Assembly: GCA_012845835.1 (NCBI GenBank)
Contig: JABAKD010000001.1
Coordinates: 12,601,501 to 12,665,500, forward strand
DNA length: 64,000 nt
Origin: Undaria pinnatifida
Taxonomy: Eukaryota; Sar; Phaeophyceae; Laminariales; Alariaceae
Direction: 5' to 3'
A program made the position numbers and the translations under genes. Under the pieces are notes generated by a model. That model ran no database searches. It saw only the letters and a list, made by a program, of their open reading frames with translations, and was not told the DNA's origin. Each line of letters starts with the position of its first letter. The first letter of the stretch is position 1. Below, one piece after another: positions 1 to 10,062 of the stretch.

Positions 1-12
1 GTTGTGGCGCGC

Positions 13-115
13 TGTGCATACATGCCGTGTATGGAAGCTCGCTTCCAGTTTGTGTACATAAATCGTGCAAACTTGCCGTGTATGGAAGCTCGCCTCCAGC
101 TTGTGTACACACATC
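13..115. repeat. Two-unit tandem repeat, about 53 bp
   Basis: Two adjacent units share the core GCCGTGTATGGAAGCTCGC followed by TCCAG and TTGTGTAC. They differ at a few positions. No coding frame is evident. Confidence 0.75.
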
Positions 116-640
116 GAAGGTGCAATACTGAACTGTGGCGGTCTCAGCAATGAAAGTGTTGTTGGCGATGCCGTTGTGCTCCTGCATGTGCCGTCTTCGT
201 GGGTGCTGCCCATTGAGTTGTTGATTTGGGCGTGAAGGTCTTGTTTCGTAGGTCTCGAGATGTGTCCGTAACCAAGGGTTAATGTACTATAGCCGCACCT
301 ATTGCGTCCGTGTTGCCCTTGGTGTGTGCTGCCCTTCATAATTGTTGGTTTCAACGTGTTGGTCTTGTTCCGTGCCCTCACGTTCTTCGTGTTGCAAAAT
401 ACTACAGATACGTCAGATAGCCCCGAGGTCAGATCGTTGGCGGTGAAACGCCCTAAAAGGCTGATCACAACCAGTTGTGACCGTGCTTTCTGGTCGGTAT
501 GTGGTTGATGTATTGACACGTGTCCAGGTGGAGACGTTGATATATACATGTATGCCTATGTTCCATTTTTGCGAGCGGCGACTGGCGCGTTGGGACCAAT
601 GCTACGATAGGGGTCCCTTTTGTAAGGACCTTTCTTTTTC
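116..640. other. No gene seen
   Basis: Only short open frames without codon structure or recognisable motifs. Phrases such as TGTGCTGCCCTT and GGTCTTGTT recur loosely here and again at about 1.25-1.85 kb, suggesting very old duplicated noncoding DNA. Confidence 0.5.
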
Positions 641-796
641 AGTGGCCCGGGGTCACTCGCGCGGTCTTAGGCGTGGGTTAAAATATAATTTCAAGACAGG
701 AATCCGCAATGCAGTAGTTTGCCACGCTGCGCCAAGCATATCGTGTCAAGTCGTTTCGACAGTGAGGTACAAAGTCACTCGTGCGAGTGGCGCAAA
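641..796 (+). repeat. Palindrome-ended short repeat, copy 1
   Basis: A non-coding repeat of about 155-190 bp. Each end normally carries the palindrome CACTCGCGCGAGTG or a variant. Here the left palindrome is damaged (near 652-664) and the right one reads CACTCGTGCGAGTG. The middle has the family phrases for a CGCAATGCAGTAGTT-type stretch and CGCTGCGCCAAGCA, then CAGTGAGGTAC before the right palindrome. Related copies lie at 8621, 8889 (inverted), 32973 and 33629. No protein is expected. Confidence 0.75.
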
Positions 797-2856
797 CCCC
801 ATCTAGTGATACCTGGGGGTACCGCCTTTGTCTACTCTTGGGCGCTTGTTTTGTACTTTGCGCCCTTGGTTCTTCAAGCGGTCCACCTGGTACAATCGCG
901 AGGGTGACATCGTGATCAAACGTCCAATACTGCTTGAACTTTAGTTGTTTCTGTAACGTAGCCCCCAGAGAAATTCTTCGACGTTCCCGGAGACTAATAA
1001 TGGTGCTTAGATTTCGTGCGGGGTCAATGATTGCATTCCGCAAGAGGCCAAGTGCATGGTGTGGTTGCTGTCGTCGTTCTTGTCGAAGATTGGTATTGGA
1101 CACGTGATTCTAGTTATAGTTGATTGCGGCTTATCGCGAGACAGCCTTGCTTCGTGGTTCAAATTTTCGGGTTTTTTCAGCGGCGGAAGTGCTGTAATTG
1201 TTGTACTGCACTAGTCTAGTGCAGTTGTGAATATTGCGCGTGTGGGTCCTTGGCATACATACACATCCCTTCGCCAGCATACGTGTGCGCGTAAATGCTT
1301 GTTTTTAGCCCCACATTTTTCGCGTTGCAAACTATGTCAGATACACCGGGGTTGTGTCATTGGCGGGGTAACATTCGACTGTGCAGGTTTTCGAGTTGTG
1401 TCTGTATTGATATATGGAAACTGTAAGGGTATGAGTTGTAGTATTCTCTACAACAAATATTTGTGCATCTGTTGTCCTCGGTATCATGTGCTGCCCTTTT
1501 CTCGAACGTCGGTGTGCGCGTGGGGATCTAGTTTTGTAGTCTTACTTAGACCTCGCGTTGTCGAAATATGGTAAGAGATGCGTGCTGTGTGCTGTGTGTT
1601 GTTCTGACGTCTGTTGTTGTTGTTGGTGGTGATGGTGGTGGTGGTGGTGGTGGTGGTGGTGTCGATGCACATTGTGTCCTTCGCCAACGTTATTCCCGAC
1701 CGAAGGCCTTGTTTTATTGCGACACCACGCAATTGACGTCCCAAGCTGTGTCATATACATCGGGGTATTGTCACGACGGTGTGAGGTCTGAAGCTGGCAG
1801 TTTTGAACGTTGTAGGTAACTTGAGTTGTACGTGTGGTTGATGCAGTTGAATTTGCTTGGAGCATGCTTTGTGTTGTGCATGTATGAACTGTCCTTCAGA
1901 AACAACAGCGCAAATAGCCGCAAAGACATCCGAGAACTGAATCATGATGAAGTTGCTGCCATGTATCGTCTAGGTTTGGACCACATATACATATCTGGAG
2001 GGGCCGTCGACTGCAGATGTGGAGCCATACCACGGTAGGGGTCGCATTTTTTTCACTAAAACGCTTCTGTCCGGTTAAAGAGCTCTTCAACCGAAGAAGT
2101 ACCGGTTAGTCCAATACAAGATAGTATAATAATGTTTCTAGTACAAAAACCTTCTGGGTTAGCGCATAACCGCTTCGGCTGCGCGAACGAATGCTCTCTT
2201 CAAAAGTCGTGTTTCGTGCGGTGACGATGATGATGAAGTTGATATTTAGCCCCCTCACATGTTAGGAGCTTAAGTTTTTTTTGCTGCACCGTGACCATGG
2301 GATTGATTCTTGATGCTCAACCTTTGTGGTATCCAGTTGTGTCGGAACCTCCAGTGCTGTGTATGGCCGATGTGGGTGTTTCTGTACCTTTCTTGTCCTT
2401 GGTATATTTGAGCTGTGCAGCGCTTTGCATCAGACCGCGGGTTCCCTGCTTCTGCATTTGCGGAGGCAGTTGCCTCGCCTAACGAAATATACGCCATTGC
2501 GTGAAGCCCCGTGGCGTGCCAACGACACGTTTACTCACGGCATGGGTAATTCGTTTTCTCTCCCTCCTGCTAAAACAAACACGTCAAATCTTGATAGAGT
2601 TGGGTCGGAGGGCTTACATTTTCCGAGTTTCCTATGACACGAAACTCCGCAATCTACCCATTAAACCGTTTTTCAGTACAACAGTGTTTACGTCATATGT
2701 AGCATAATGGGCAATCCTAGGCACAGGGTATCCATCGAATACGGTAATGCAAGGTTGTGTTCTGTAGGGTACGTACAAACCGTACCCGGGGTATTTACCC
2801 GGGTATTAACCTTAAAAATACTTCTGTATGTTCTCTAGGGCCTTCAAACTGCCACC
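797..2856. other. No gene seen; noncoding
   Basis: Open frames are short and overlap on both strands. The only clear structure is a TGG trinucleotide run near 1624-1661, which produces a spurious poly-Gly or poly-His frame. I see no splice-flanked coding stretch. Confidence 0.5.
1624..1661. repeat. TGG microsatellite
   Basis: About twelve TGG units with one interruption. Confidence 0.9.
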
Positions 2857-3700
2857 CGGAACTTCTAGAAGTCCTGTGCGACATTCATATACCTGTAACC
2901 GGAACGTCTGGAAGTTCTGCACGCCCGTCGCCACAATACGGAGTACGGTACAGTTTATTTTGTACCCGCTCGGAACTTCTGTGAGTTCTGTACGCCTAAG
3001 CCATAATATTCGGAACTTCTGGAAGATCTGTAAGAACCTCATACCCTTACTCGGAAATGCTGTGACTCCTGTAAGACTGTGGCACAATACCCGGGGTACG
3101 GGTACACCTTCGTTACAATACCCGGGGACCTCTGTAAATTTTCAGGTTTCATCCGAAATGCTTATTATAGATGCCGTCATGTTTTGTCAGTCATATATAA
3201 ACAGAACACCAAACACAGCAAGCAGTACGTATCAAGGGTGTGTTCGGTGTGGTACGTACCGAGGCGTACGGGCGGTATTTATCGCCGGCATTACCGGTAC
3301 TGGACACGGCGGAAAGTGTGGTACGACGTCAATACCGGTACCACCGGAAACTTCGGTAAGTTCGGTACGACATCAATGCCGGTAACGGCGGTACCGGCAT
3401 GCATGTATGTAACGGGGACGGTACCGGTATCGATACCACATCGATACCGGTACAGCACACTTCGGTACGTTTGACACGATATCCACCCGATTCCAACATA
3501 TTGCGTGACGTCATCCTGTGGAGCTTTTGCTCCAGGCAGCAACCCAAGCCACACACGCCGGTGCCCCAAGCATCTTCCAGTACGCTCTGTATACCGAGAC
3601 TGTGAGCACGCATGAGTTCTGTAACACTTCCATACCCGCGGCCGAAACTTTTGGAATTTCTGTAAGACCCCCGGAATCCACAAACCCTGGACAGAACTAA
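2857..3700. repeat. Irregular tandem repeat of a GAACTTC-type inverted motif
   Basis: The motif CGGAACTTCTGGAAGTTCTG, itself an imperfect inverted repeat, recurs at about 2858, 2901, 2972, 3012, 3053 and 3125, with steps near 41 and 71 bp. Weaker forms lie near 3344 and 3640. From 3250 to 3480 the intervening DNA is dense in CGGTAC and GGTACC steps. Long open frames cross this block, but their composition follows the repeat, so I do not call a gene. Confidence 0.7.
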
Positions 3701-3720
3701 TAAGCATGCAATTAGGCATT

Positions 3721-5204
3721 CCGAACGGGATTTATCACTTCATTGAAAGTGTTGGGTTGTCAGTTGTTTCCTCAATCAACTGGGGAGACCCATCGATCAG
3801 AAACGGTCGGCTGAAAGCTGCGCCAATTCCGATTTCCGACACATTCCTCACGAAAAATATATAGATACAAACCAAAACAGAATGAATTCGTTCTGATTAC
3901 ATCAATCTCACCTTCGCTTTTTTCGCTTCTAGAGACCAAGGCTACAACAGCAGATGCCCACCTCGTTCGTACTTAGACCTTCTAAGGCTCTTCAAACTGG
4001 GAACCTCCATGTTCCCCCTTCCCCTGATCAACAACTCCACGCGCTAGGCGTGGGACGTCTGGATCGTGAACGTTAAATGGTCTTCCACAGTTAGGCGTTT
4101 TTTTCTCTGACGAATAAGGACCAGCCACTGAAAACGTGTCTGTCTAGGAAGGTTCGGTACCTCCACCGTAGACCACGTGTGGACAAACCGTGGTTGCAGG
4201 TGTCGTCCTTTCTCTCCCCGCCCCGCCTCCTTTCCCGAGTATGTGTGTTGATTGTATGCTTGGAAATGATGCGGATATGATGACGGTTGAGTATTGTAGA
4301 GGTTTCCAGCGATAAGTTGGCTACATCGTAGCGGTATCGGGAAACGGTAAACTGAACTCGCGAGTCACGTTCAGGGAATCAACTCCGGGGACGATAAGTA
4401 CTCATCCCCTTGTATCCGCGCGGGCTAAACCCATACAAAACTGTTTGGCCAACGGCGATCTTACTTCACACGGTCGAGGCTGAAACTGACCCGGCCACGC
4501 AGCGGAACCACGCACGACACGAAGGCAAAGCCGCTCGCAGCAGCCTGTACAGCCTTTTGTACTGTAGTCTCCAACGCTAGATTCGAGCAGCTATCTCGGC
4601 ACGAGCAGCAAGCAGCCTAACAATATCAACACACGGCTGAGCTTCTGTGGTGTCCGCAGTTGCATTTTTAATAGTACCGCACGTATCTTTTACGCTGCTG
4701 CTGCTGGATTTGACCAGCTATCTCGATACGAGCAGTGCTACAGCAGCTGCCTGAGAATACAATACCACCGCGACCACCAGCTTCTGCTTGCTGTTGAAGT
4801 TCGCAGCACCATCGATCTTCTCCCTCGCCTTTTTTGCTAGATTCTAGCTGCTATTAATACGTATATACAGACTAGACTATAATAGGGGCTTGAGCAATAG
4901 TATCGGCTGTCTGTGGAGGCCAACTTGCTGCGTTCAGCACAGTCTTCTTAGCTGTGACAGCAAGAGGCTCCAAGGCCATCTCACGTACAGTTGGCTGAAT
5001 GCGTCGTTTTTGCTGGAAGCTACTCGTACTAATGTATGTAGCTGTAGACTTTTCAACATTTGAAGTCGGCGGCCGTGGAGAAAATTCCTGCATCTGTCAT
5101 TAATGCCGTGTTGGCTCCGTCGGCATCGGTGGCACGCGGTGAGATTTCGGCGTCGTATTCGCCACCGGCAACCGCTAGCTTTTCGTCATTCAAACACCCT
5201 CTAC
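3721..5204. other. No gene seen
   Basis: No supported coding exon. Two loosely similar stretches around 4575-4625 and 4690-4750 share CAGCTATCTCG and ACGAGCAG, probably an old duplication. Confidence 0.45.
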
Positions 5205-5340
5205 CCGGGGTGTGTCTACCTTCACTCCCCACGGCAGTCGTTCCCGCCGTGCTATGTCTCTCTCGCCTTCTCGTTTCACGATGTCTCGATGGCGATACCC
5301 TTATCGATAAAGACGGCGTTCTCGGTGTAGGAGCTCCGTT
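5205..5340 (-). pseudogene. Decayed WW-domain exon copy (copy 4)
   Basis: Read on the minus strand, the AACGAGAAGGCGAGAGAGAC stretch aligns with the NEKTRET part of the WW exon at 5842-6038, and the similarity runs on through the equivalent of its donor site (GGTAG). In the homologous frame there are stop codons, so it cannot encode a WW domain now. It is the most decayed member of the local series. Confidence 0.5.
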
Positions 5341-5454
5341 AGAAATAAGGGGCTCACCCAATCTTAGCACAGGTCTACATATCATTTATCACCTTTTACT
5401 GTTTTCCGGTGTTACCCATAATCCTCGGTGTGTATTTCCCTCTACTTTATACGG

Positions 5455-5590
5455 CAGTCTCACATACCGTACTGCGTCTTCCCCACGTTCTCGTTGACCC
5501 AGTTCTTGCCGCCATTGCCGTCATCAACTTTAGACCACACATGTATTTTTTGTTCACCTTTCTGGGAAATTGGAGGTGCTGCTGTGGCGG
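5455..5590 (-). pseudogene. Degenerate WW-domain exon copy (copy 3)
   Basis: One minus-strand frame reads HVWSKVDDGNGGKNW, then VNENVGKTQYGM, then stop. It aligns with the exon at 5842-6038 (LWFKIDDGKGRKMWFNEKTR then ETQYGVPE). First tryptophan, acidic turn and aromatic strand are kept. The conserved proline after the third strand is lost and a TGA follows, unless the exon ends at a possible donor TACG|GTATGTG. Splice phase with the upstream exon does not match cleanly, so this is probably a decayed duplicate rather than a used exon. Confidence 0.5.
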
Positions 5591-5841
5591 CGTCTGCGTT
5601 GGGTTGATAGCATTTTTACCTCCATCAGTAACAACGACCCCATGGCCTATGTACACAACAAAAAAAAATCGTTAAAGCACAAATGTGATTGTTACGATTT
5701 TGGGCCGTTTTTTGTCAAGTGCCGGCTGAGGAGCCCCGTCGGTCAGAACCGCTTCGGCTAAAAGGTGCTGTCGGTACCATATCGATGCTGTGGGTATCGT
5801 ATCGATCGCCCGTTAAACCCACTACGTCGTGGATTGTCTAC

Positions 5842-6038
5842 CTGTACTTCTTGCGGCATTCGGGTACGCCGTACTGCGTCTCCCTCGTCTTCTCGTTAAA
5901 CCACATCTTGCGTCCCTTGCCGTCATCTATCTTGAACCACAGGTCATGCTCCCCCTTCTCAATCTTCGGAGGGGTTGCCGGCGGTGGCGGTGGCGGTGTT
6001 TTCTTCATTTTCTCGACGTCAGGGTTGTCCCACGTGGT
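5842..6038 (-). CDS. Internal exon, end of WW domain 1 plus WW domain 2
   Basis: Acceptor AACTCAG|ACC at 6038 and donor TACAG|GTAGAC at 5842 define a 197-bp exon. It opens with TTWDNPD, which completes the first WW domain begun in the exon at 6752-7124. A proline run follows (PPPPPPATPP), then a second WW-like domain, LWFKIDDGKGRKMWFNEKTR continuing ETQYGVPE. The aromatic at the second signature position is Y instead of W, which some WW domains tolerate. WW domains bind proline-rich ligands such as PPxY; proteins of this kind are usually adaptors. The 713-bp intron upstream joins in phase 0. The downstream exon is uncertain because the next copies are decayed. Confidence 0.65.
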
Positions 6039-6751
6039 CTGAGTTGTGTGGTACACCAAGAGGGGGGAGCGTGGTGGGGGCGGTTCATCGCGATTGGGAG
6101 GGGGTGGCGGGTAGGTATTGATTGCTTTATTATAATGTCATCTGTGTTGTTATCCCCACTTTGAATAAGTCACTCACGGCCAACGATGTACATGTGTGTA
6201 TGTGTCGTACAAAGTGGTCTTGGGCCTTGTACGAAGGTGAAAGTGGAGCGAGCGCATTCGCCTGTTTTCCTCCCTCCCCCACGGTGTGAATCGATTCATT
6301 TGGACGACCTTATGATTCGTGAAAATATTGAGCAGCGAAACCTTTACGCGACATGACGCCTAGCGGGGCAGCGTTTGGGCAATGAGTGGGATTTTCCAAC
6401 TTCGGCACGAGACACGTGTGATATCATTGGCTTCATTCTTCCAGCATTGTCCGGAGAAACAGGTGAAAAATTATGTTTTCAACAGATATGTCGGGCAACG
6501 ATCCTCCGAGTTTGGCTGGGGGTATCCTTCAAGGCCCAGGGTACAGAATTACATCAGTACACCCAAATCTTCACAAACCGAAGATTCGGCGAATTTAACT
6601 AAGGGCTCGCAATGCGTACTCGTGTTAGCGCGTAGTAACCAACAATCCCATAGCGTTGGGCAATGTGAACCCTTAACGCACAATACTGCGTAGTCTTCTA
6701 TGGCTTCCAATCCAACACAATTCGGAAATTGCGAACATCACGACATCTCAC

Positions 6752-7124
6752 CTCTTTGGTGATGCTGTTGTACCAGTACTTCCTCTTCCTTTTCTTGTCG
6801 AAGTGCTCTTCCCATGCTTTCGCGATCGCTCCGGCGCTCGGAAAAAACCTGACGTGCTCTTCCATGTTTGGATGCACGCCGGCTTTGGGCCCCATCGGTT
6901 GCCCCACAAGAATCGCTTGCGCCACCGGGAAATGCTCGGCGATAGGCACGCCGAAAGGTGGACGTACATCGATTCCCAGCCTGCACACATGATGAACACC
7001 CCCCGCTGGTGCCAAAAAGGGGTGTACGCCGAATACTGCTCCGGGTGGTTGCGGAGGGTTTCCGAAGCAATGTCCGACCGGCATCGGGTTGTGGTACAAT
7101 ATTTCCAAGGTAAGGCGATTGCGC
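6752..7124 (-). CDS. Exon with Pro/Gly-rich linker and start of WW domain 1
   Basis: The exon ends ...YNSITKE at donor GAG|GTGAGA. Spliced in phase 0 to the exon at 6038 it gives AWEEHFDKKRKRKYWYNSIT then KETTWDNP, a near-textbook WW domain: first W, YWY strand, N, T, second W, P. Upstream residues are proline- and glycine-rich with hydrophobic patches. A possible acceptor, CGCGCAG|GCGC at 7124, sets the start, but another acceptor further 5' cannot be excluded. Long frames on the other strand here are shadows. Of the coding calls in the first 25 kb this is the firmest. Confidence 0.6.
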
Positions 7125-7461
7125 CTGCGCGCGGCAAGCAAAAGGGAGAATGTTGGAGAAGCGCGGTGGTTAACTCGGTCTCTGCAGTGTGGTGGTGCGT
7201 GAGTACTATGATAAAATGAGACCGACAAGATATTTGTCGTTTTCGTAGAAAGGCATAGTCTGGTGAGCACCCATTGATGGTCCACGTTGCCATCAACGAC
7301 CGTACCTTGAGAGTATGGTGACTTTCGATGATGATTAACACAAACAAAATGCCTCGAACAGCAGCAGTCAGCATCTATCTGCTAAAAAACGTGTAATGCA
7401 TGCATTGCTTTCTTCGACGGCAGGACATTTATTACTGTCACTGTCGTGAAATAAAACTTCG

Positions 7462-7653
7462 TTAAATTTCGGGCGTTGTATGGTATGGCGGTGGACGGTT
7501 TTGATCGTAGGGCGGGGGTATTCCCTCCTTGATACTGCTGTAGCCACCGTGCAAAGAAATATGCCATGCATCGTGTGTTGTTACGCTCTGGATGTTGAGG
7601 TGGCAATCTCTCACCAGTAGATCGTTCCAAATTGGTCTCGATTTCGCACCCAA
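7462..7653 (-). CDS. Possible upstream exon with two PPPY motifs
   Basis: One minus-strand frame contains GIPPPYDQNRPPPYHTTPE, with PPPY at residues 46-49 and 54-57 (bases 7483-7518). PPPY is the classic ligand of group I WW domains. It lies about 340 bp upstream of the WW exon on the same strand, and an acceptor-like CTACAG sits just before the proline stretch. An overlapping frame is also open, so the reading frame is not settled, and I cannot prove it belongs to the WW gene. Confidence 0.35.
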   Translation of the reverse strand: MGAKSRPIWNDLLVRDCHLNIQSVTTHDAWHISLHGGYSSIKEGIPPPYDQNRPPPYHTTPEI

Positions 7654-8620
7654 GTTGGTTCTAGACCAAAACCCGCCATCTTGGCAGGGTAGATGCGTTC
7701 TGCAACTTCAAGCCTCTTGGCGTTTGTCCTGTGCGCCCGGGGAACGGCACCGTACGCAGGGCATTGCAGAAAGCGGAAAGTGGCAGGCGAACAGAAATGG
7801 GCGTCAGAAAAATGCTGCGAGCTGCTTCTTCGGCATACTGGGTCTATGGTTACATGGTATAAAATACTGCTATTAATACTATCTGGAGATAACCGAGATT
7901 GATTGCCGTCATCATCAATTGTATCAGGCGGGTAATCGGATACTAATGCTAAGACATCACCTTGTTTATCGCCTCCCATGAAGGTGGAAAATATGTAAAA
8001 CATTAAGATAAATACATTTCAGTACTATCGTACATGATTTGTGATAACGGTGTATCGTTCACATGCATTTTTTGCCTCTCGTATATATGTGTCTTATCTC
8101 AGGCACAGGTGTATGTACATATAGTGGTCAACACTAGAAGGTCAGCAGTGACATGCTCCAAATTAATATTTATGTTGAAACACATGCACTTGATTGGAAG
8201 CATAGCATGACGTCCGATGGCGTGTCCAACCATTCGAACACGCACAATTAGACCAGGACTAAACACAACTATTCAACCAGCAGCAGCAGCGCAAACCCAT
8301 TTGGAGAAGTACACACAACATGACATGGGAAAAAATCGGGAATAATTTTGTCTATGTTCCCAAGTTCAAGCGTCTTTTGCTGTTGCATTTTTTTCGCTTC
8401 GTAGTCTCCTCCTCTCCTCAGCTGTGGCATGTTATGTTCCTTGTCTCTATTCCTATCCGCGTCTTTTTCACAATTATTATGGGTTCTAAAGGGTTGTCTG
8501 GGATGCGAATGTTGTGGCTTTTGCATGACCAAGGCTACGGGCAAGGGGGGTATCTCGATTTTTCACTACGGATCAACGTTACGGTAGGGGGTTTATCCTG
8601 CTTTGGTCACTTTTTTTTCG
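7654..8620. other. No gene seen
   Basis: Open frames on both strands lack motifs and splice-consistent boundaries. AT-rich noncoding DNA. Confidence 0.45.
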
Positions 8621-8806
8621 GTGGCTCGGTGTCACTCGCGCGAGTGACCCCCCTGTTCCTCGCGGTCACAGTCTTTCCTTCCTTTCGTGATGGTTAAAAC
8701 ATTCTCGATATTTATGCGAAAAGTGATGGTTAGCTACGCTGCAACAAACAAAAAAACGCCGAACGTGTTTTTGTCGGTGAGGTACAGAGTCACTCGCGCG
8801 AGTAGG
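8621..8806 (+). repeat. Palindrome-ended short repeat, copy 2
   Basis: Both ends carry an intact or nearly intact CACTCGCGCGAGTG palindrome, at 8633-8646 and 8791-8803. The right one has lost its final base. The interior shares TTAGCTACGCTGC and TCGGTGAGGTACAGAG with the other copies. Confidence 0.85.
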
Positions 8807-8888
8807 ATATGATATAGCTAACCCGCGGTAGTGAAAATTAGAGGTACCCGCCTAGTACCGCAGCCTTGATCTATAATAATGTGACTTG

Positions 8889-9074
8889 TGCCACCCGCAC
8901 GAGTGAGGCTTGCACCTCAATGACGAAACGACTTTATGACACAATTGCTTGGCGCAGCGTGTCTAACTATTGCATCGCGGGTCCATGTCGCGAAATTATA
9001 ATAATAGCACCCCCAACCTTGAGACCGCAAAGGAACAATAGGGGTTCACTCACGCGAGTGACTCCGGGCCACTG
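8889..9074 (-). repeat. Palindrome-ended short repeat, copy 3 (inverted)
   Basis: On the minus strand it reads GTGGCCCGGAGTCACTCGCG, then a middle with GCTGCGCCAAGCAATTG, then GAGGTGCAAGCCTCACTCGT. It lies about 80 bp from copy 2 in the opposite orientation, so the pair could form a large hairpin. Confidence 0.8.
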
Positions 9075-9551
9075 CAACAAAAAAAAGAAGAAGAAATAAA
9101 AAAAAAGGGAAACCCCCCTATCGTACCACCTCCTGGCATATTGCGACTCTTATATTCGACATTTTACCGTGTTCGTTGAAGTTCCGTGTTTAATCTTGAC
9201 ACTTATTGTCGTACACGATATATTGTTCTATAAAAATATGTTTTGAATATTCTTTAGTTCTCGTATTTTTTTTCAAGTTATAAATGTGGATACAATGTGT
9301 GTGATATGGTTCTTTCTTAGATTGTGATCTTGCCGAGCTTGTACGTGTTAGTTAGTGTGGAAATAGGAGTGAAACATAACGTCATGGCGGACGTTGGATG
9401 TGCGGTGCGGTTTACCAGGGTTCTATTTTTTCCTTCTTCTCTGTCGAATTCTACTGCTAGCAGCAGCTGCTGTTAAAGGAACGTTTATGACTGATCAACG
9501 TGCAGATCATACAGCGTTTTTATCGGGCTTTAGAACTAGAACTCGATATTA

Positions 9552-9616
9552 CTCAAAACAGTATGGGTGGCTGGGTGGGTTGCTGGGTGGGTGGCTGGGT
9601 GGCTGGGTGGGTTTGA
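9552..9616. repeat. GGGTGGCT-type minisatellite
   Basis: Tandem GGGTGGCTGGGTGGGTTGCT-like units, strongly G-rich on the plus strand. Confidence 0.85.
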
Positions 9617-9624
9617 CGGACAAA

Positions 9625-10062
9625 TGCAATGCGTTGGGGGACCGGTGCATTATGGGACCGAACCTGGGATTTGTGTCTGGGGGACCGGTGCATTAGGGGA
9701 CCGAGTCGAGAATTTTAGCTGGTAGACATATGCATCATTCGTACCGGAAACAAGCAAAACAACGACATTCGTACGAAATCGTATGGCCTTAGGTGGTACG
9801 AAATCGTACCGGAACGCGACATTTTGGCACGAAATCGTACCAGAGACAGTCAACAACATCAACTTTTGGTACGAAATCGTAGCTGAAACAAGCAAAACAG
9901 CGACATTGCTACGTAAGCGTACCAGAAACAGGCAAAAACAACAGCGTAATGCACCGGTCCCCTAGCTAAAATACTCAATTCCGTCCCCTAATAATTCACC
10001 GGTCCCCGAGGAACAAAACGCAGGTGCGGTCCCCTGATGCACAGGTCCCCTAATGCATTACA
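9625..10062. mobile_element. 438-bp inverted-repeat element (MITE-like)
   Basis: The left end, TGCAATGCGTTGGGGGACCG..., matches the reverse complement of the right end, TGTAATGCATTAGGGGACCT.... The inverted repeats run about 95 bp with some mismatches and meet at ATTTTAGCT on both sides. Each arm itself holds the phrase GGGGACCGGTG more than once. The centre is four or five 40-bp units built on the near-palindrome GGTACGAAATCGTACC plus a variant of GAAACAAGCAAAACA. There is no open frame for a transposase, so it would be non-autonomous. I could not settle the target duplication. Confidence 0.8.

Noticed and set aside
1484-1865. Poly-His and poly-Thr frames
   Set aside because: They follow from the TGG repeat and have no other coding signal.
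2828-3385. 185-codon frame with repeating residues
   Set aside because: The residue periodicity mirrors the underlying noncoding tandem motif, and the other strand is equally open.
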